Positions 60,298 to 64,000 of a stretch of 64,000 nt of DNA are shown in pieces. The notes beneath the pieces are model-generated. The model was given only the letters and a program-made list of their open reading frames with translations, had not been told where the DNA came from and made no database searches. The translations under genes and the position numbers were made by a program. Every line of letters starts with the position of its first letter. The first letter of the stretch is position 1. This stretch comes from Glebionis coronaria (Eukaryota > Streptophyta > Magnoliopsida > Asterales > Asteraceae), in NCBI GenBank assembly GCA_025667525.1, contig CM046877.1, forward strand, positions 262,853,706-262,917,705, read 5' to 3'.

Positions 60298-60966
60298 CTA
60301 TTTGGTTCCTATGATGGTCGAACTTCTAGGCAGAGGAACAAGTTCCCAAACGTCATTAGCAATGAATTGATTCATTTCTTCTTGCATAGTGATGACCCAA
60401 CTCTCATCCATCAAAGCTTCTTTAGCATTCTTTGGTTCAATCAAGGAGATGAAACAAAAGAAGTTACTTTGATTTTGGACTTGAGATCTTAGGGTCCTTT
60501 GATTTAATTCGCCTATGACGTTATCAAGAGCATGATCCTTATACTCCTTAATGTTTACTCCCTTTTCAACACTAAGGTCTACAACTCCTATGTTTCTAAC
60601 ATCTTTGGCATTAGCTATGTCTATTTCATCTAAGTCATCATCTACCAAAGGTGGTGTCTTAGATGAAGGTGGGGTTTCATTAAATGTCACGTTAAGTGAT
60701 TCTTCAATTACACCCGAGGTTCTATTGAGGACTATGTAGGCTTTGCTAGTTTGAGAATAACCTAAAAAGATACCTTCGTAAGACTTGGGTTCAAACTTAT
60801 TAAGGTAGTCTTTGGTGTTTAGAATGAAGCACTTGCTTCCAAACACCATAAAGTATTCCAATGAGGGCTTCTTACCTTTAATAATCTCATAGGAGTCATT
60901 CCTTGAAAAGGTCGAATAAGAATTCGGTTGAGAATGTAAGTCGATGTGTCCACGGCATTGCACCAA
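60298..60966 (-). pseudogene. copia B pol: integrase C-terminus and linker to RT
   Basis: 222 residues. From about residue 24 the text is the Copia integrase C-terminal domain (SYEIIKGKKPSLEYFMVFGS, FEPKSYEGIFLGYS, KAYIVLNRTSG), then a linker and the RT start (SWVITMQEEMNQF, WELVPLP). The first residues are out of the family's frame: a shift near 60905 joins it to the piece at 60819-61010. Confidence 0.8.
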
Positions 60967-61286
60967 AATTTTTGAGGCAAGGATTGCTCATTTAAAATCG
61001 TCCTACTCATATCTTGGATGGTCCTATTCTTCCTTTCAACTACCCCATTTGATTATGGAGTGCGAGGAGCCGAGAAGTTATGGGTAATACCATGAGCTTC
61101 ACAAAAGGCACCAAATTGCACTTCATTATCAAATTCCCTACCATGATCCGTCCTAATAGAGACAATTGAACATCCTAGTTGATTTTGAATTCTTCGACTA
61201 AAGGTTTCAAAGTGATCGAAAGCTTCATTCTTAGATGCCAAAAATCTAGTCCAAGTGAATCTAGAATAGTCGTCAACTATAACTAG
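60905..61286 (-). pseudogene. copia B pol: integrase core
   Basis: From the E2 insertion point the frame reads LVIVDDYSRFTWTRFL, IRTDHGREFDNEVQF (the second catalytic Asp) and SAPRTP, then a TAA where the family has Gln, then SNGVVE-type sequence with the catalytic Glu, and TSTYILNRILIRP. Frame continues to 60819 but loses meaning after about 60905. Sequence before 61287 is displaced by E2 and resumes at 63964. Confidence 0.82.
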
Positions 61287-61816
61287 TGTTGGGTCAAAAT
61301 GTTGATGTGGCAGAAACTCAAAACGAAGAAAACATGAAGCATTCACTTCAACTCTGACACATTGTGTCTAAGCGTTGACAAGTGTTAACGCAACGCTGAC
61401 AGAAGTCAACAGAAGTCAAACGCTGTTGGAAATATCTTTTTAGGTTAAATATTCAGAATATTATTTATTAATATTCTGTATTAGTTTATTTTAATAGAAG
61501 ATACACATGTTTTATTTGATCATATCTCTTGTAAACCTTAATCCTTAATCTACAAAATGAACAAGGGTCTTAGGTTTTATTCATATCTTTCATTTACAAT
61601 GTAAACCTAAAGCGTGTGTCGACTAGGTGTGGGATTCAATGTATACACACCTAGTGATTGTTTGTTATAATGAGCAATCCAATTGTTTAATTCATGTGTT
61701 ATTGTGCCCCAAACACCTTGTTTCCTAACTATTGTTCTTTTCCGCTTTGATTGTCAATCATATGAACAATGGTTATGCCTAGCAGCTAAAAGATTCGAGC
61801 AACCAAGGTTTCCACA
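61287..61816 (+). repeat. 5' LTR of E2
   Basis: TGTTGGGTC to TTTCCACA. The TATA box position reads TACAAAAT, a change from TATAAAAG in the other LTR, so this copy may be transcriptionally weak. Confidence 0.9.
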
Positions 61817-61818
61817 GT

Positions 61819-61830
61819 TGGTATCAGAGC
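61819..61830 (+). other. primer binding site of E2
   Basis: TGGTATCAGAGC, initiator-Met type. Confidence 0.9.
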
Positions 61831-63422
61831 CTCGTGTCTCGTGATGCTAGGACCAACAAGGTGTTCGTGTTATGTGATGAAAAGAAAAATTCGTCTAGGG
61901 TTTTTTGGGTGATTTTGTGTGCGCACCAGTATTCAGAAGGCCATAACTTTTTATTGAACCGTTGGATCGCCACAAAATATTTTGTGTGTGTTCTGCACAC
62001 ATATATCTAGATATCCACCGGAGGGATTGTCGAGATCTATCCCCGAGAAAAAGTTATTAAGCATCGAAGTCAGCAGTGATCATATGATGTTTTCTATGAA
62101 CAGTAATAGTAAAAACGCGATTTCTCCTTCGTTAACCGTTAGATTGTCGCGAAATTCGCGTTGTAGGTTCTTGGAACTTGTTTCTAGGATCTCACTGAAG
62201 GGATCTTCGATCTGAGCTCTCATGAAGAAGATATTCTTTGTCGAAGTTTGTTGCAGTTTATGGTTTTCACATAAAATCATTATTTAGGGTTTATAAAACC
62301 CTAGATCGATTAGCCGCTGATGTGTGTTATTAGACGCTGATAGATGTTGGTGTTAGCAGATGTCATTGACACTGACAAGACATGGATGAGACGCTGATGG
62401 CCAGGCGCTGACAGGTTTAAAGATGGTGCTGACAATGTTATACATAGGCGCTGACAGGAAAAGCATGTGTCGTCCGATATATTGATTTTCAAACGCTGAC
62501 AAGTGTTGTCCGATATTGGACAACACACACTGATGAGATAGACAGTGAAGGATCTTGGATGACAAAGGAAATGATGCTGTTTGGAAAATTGAATAGATTT
62601 TGGCACACAAAAAGAGGTATTTACACACGAAGATACATGGGATCTCCGTTTTTATACAGAATATCAATTTGATATTTATGGCTCAGATATTTTTCATAAA
62701 GAAGTATATGATTAAGGGGAAGAATTCTTATGGTAAGTTTGAAGTTGAAGTTAGTTTTCACAAATTTTTTTTTCTTATTTAGGTGAGCAATACACATTGT
62801 CTCTGTACTAAATATATTGTTATAGCTTACAACTGGCTCATAGTTGTGGAGGTTACCAGTACCTATGTTACAAAAACTGTGGTGTGCAATACACCTTGTC
62901 ATTGGACTAAATATATTATTACAGCTTACAACTGGCTCATAGTTGTGGAGGTTACCAGTACCCATGTAACAAAAACTGTTGGGTGAGCAATACACCTTTT
63001 CATTGGATCAATATATTGTTATAGCTAACAGCTAGCTTACAGTTGTACAGTTTTTGTTGGTTTCAGTTTCCGTTCTTACCAATAAACTGAGCCCCCTTTT
63101 GCAATGAAAGAGTTGCATTTTTCTCTAGTCGTTTAGACAACTAGGGGAAGAGTTTATCAACTAGTGAGTAATTGGGTGAAAGAAATAAAAAGTTTGGGTT
63201 ATTCTACTTCTACATCAAAATTATTGTACTTATTTTTCTTCAAGGTCATTACACAGAGCCTACATTTGGAGAATCTTCGATTGCATACAATGTTTCCTTC
63301 CCTATTGATGTCACAAAAAGGGGAAGATACGCATGCTACACTTGAGGGGAAGCAATTTGAAGATGATGTACCACTTACAAGAGATACACAAAGAGTTTTG
63401 TCGACATCAACTAGGGGAAGAT
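61831..63422 (+). other. non-coding interior of E2
   Basis: Leader and ACGCTGACA motif region as in E1 (to about 62510), a three-copy tandem repeat (62778-63055) not seen in E1, then the shared 3' part with several AGGGGAAG runs. No supported ORF. Confidence 0.7.
62778..63055 (+). repeat. about 104-base tandem repeat, three copies, in E2
   Basis: Unit GAGCAATACAC...TATATTGTTATAGCTTAC...GGCTCATAGTTGT...ACCAGTACC; the third copy is shortened and more diverged. Confidence 0.85.
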
Positions 63423-63958
63423 TGTTGGGTCAAAAAGTTGATGTGGCAGAAACTCAAAACAAAGGAAACATGAAGCATTCACTTCAACGCTGACACATTG
63501 TGTCTAAGCGTTGACAAGTGTTAACGCAACGCTGACAGAAGTCAACAGAAGTCAAACGTTGTTGGAAATATCTATTTAGGTTAAATATTCAGAATATTAT
63601 TTATTAATAATCTGTATTAGTTTATTTAAATAGAAGATACACATGTTTTATTTGATCTTATCTCTTGTAAGCCCTAATCCTTAGTCTATAAAAGGAACAA
63701 GGGTCTTAGGTTTTATTCATATCTTTCATTCACAATGTAAACCTAAAGCGTGTGTCGAGTAGGTGTGGGATTCAATGTATACACACCTAGTGATTGTTTG
63801 TTATTAATATAATGAGCAATCCAATTGTTTAATTCATGTGTTATTGTGCCCAAACACCTTGTTTCCTAACTATTGTTCTTTTCCGCTTTAATTGTCAATC
63901 ATATGAACAATGGTTATGCCTAGCAGCTAAAAGATTCGAGAAAACCAAGGTTTCCACA
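63423..63958 (+). repeat. 3' LTR of E2
   Basis: Same ends as the 5' LTR; intact TATAAAAG at 63687-63694. Confidence 0.9.
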
Positions 63959-63963
63959 ACTAG

Positions 63964-64000
63964 GGTAAAGGTTACCTCCATAACTCCGTATGACGGAAGG
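63964..64000 (-). pseudogene. copia B integrase, upstream continuation
   Basis: On the minus strand the 37 bases read in frame into LVIVDDYS across the E2 target site, which shows that E2 split the integrase. Confidence 0.7.

Larger units (their letters stand above)
61287..63958 (+). mobile_element. E2: non-autonomous Copia-type LTR element
   Basis: 2672 bases, LTRs 61287-61816 and 63423-63958, TSD ACTAG (61282-61286, 63959-63963), primer site TGGTATCAGAGC at 61819-61830, polypurine tract ACTAGGGGAAGAT before the 3' LTR. Same family as E1. The interior has no gag or pol. The LTRs differ at about 4% of positions by eye. It is inserted in the integrase of copia B, in the opposite direction. 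Confidence 0.92.
56133..64000 (-). mobile_element. copia B: Ty1/Copia element, decayed, runs off the right edge
   Basis: Minus strand: integrase, RT, RNase H, an extra small ORF, polypurine tract and 3' LTR. The coding part is broken by several stops and shifts and by the E2 insertion at 61287. Gag, protease, primer site and 5' LTR lie outside. The last 37 bases (63964-64000) are integrase sequence again. Confidence 0.85.

Overview
This is repeat-rich plant nuclear DNA. I see no host gene in 64 kb. Everything with a recognisable origin is a transposable element or a piece of one. The style of the Copia polyproteins (a Gag with a long coiled-coil tail carrying W-[KR]-P-T-G-R repeats), the gag-only ORFs with a Cys cluster, and the long Gypsy LTRs recall repeats I know from Asteraceae genomes such as Tanacetum and its relatives. 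That placement is from memory and was not searched.

Layout. (1) About 549-10519, minus strand: a nearly complete Ty1/Copia element (copia A) with Gag, protease, integrase, RT and RNase H, broken by two frameshifts and one stop. Its 5' LTR is at 10198-10519, but no matching 3' LTR is found. It sits in a minus-strand Gypsy-type LTR (LTR F, 10520-12041). (2) 12201-51768: a long LTR-like host sequence (LTR D) split into three parts by insertions. The insertions are E1 (12901-15538, a small non-autonomous Copia-type element, TSD GTTTT) and gypsy 3 (15693-49121, plus strand, 4.25-kb LTRs, TSD ATATA). Gypsy 3 carries two further insertions. N1 (20603-28721, minus, TSD ATAAG) lies beside a (TA)n tract in its interior. 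N2 (34721-46157, minus, TSD GTAGC) lies inside its 3' LTR. (3) 51769-53226: the 3' end of a Helitron, minus strand, with the C-terminal part of its helicase and a terminal hairpin plus CTAG. (4) 53227-56132: another copy of the LTR F family in the opposite direction (LTR G), split by a 1766-bp solo LTR (53696-55461, TSD CGAAT). (5) 56133 to beyond the right edge, minus strand: copia B, a decayed Copia element with an extra small ORF after pol. Its integrase is split by E2 (61287-63958, TSD ACTAG), a sister of E1.

How the parts relate. Gypsy 3 keeps an upstream ORF, part of gag, a zinc-knuckle piece and a protease relic, but no RT or integrase. N1 and N2 have tRNA-Asp-type primer sites and no pol. 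Both encode the same kind of protein: an N-terminal Cys cluster with identical spacing, a CCHC knuckle, then a long acidic tail. E1 and E2 carry LTRs, primer site and polypurine tract but no convincing ORF. All four small or gag-only elements must have relied on enzymes from other elements.

The most unusual signals are: the pol-less N1/N2 protein family together with a strongly conserved non-coding block in both elements; arrays of short CpG-containing motifs in the transcribed leaders of unrelated elements, two of which share the core TTCCGAAT; and, in copia B, an extra ORF preceded by a TATA box and by a set of GCGGTTCCTTA inverted motifs that also occurs upstream of the TATA box in its own LTR.
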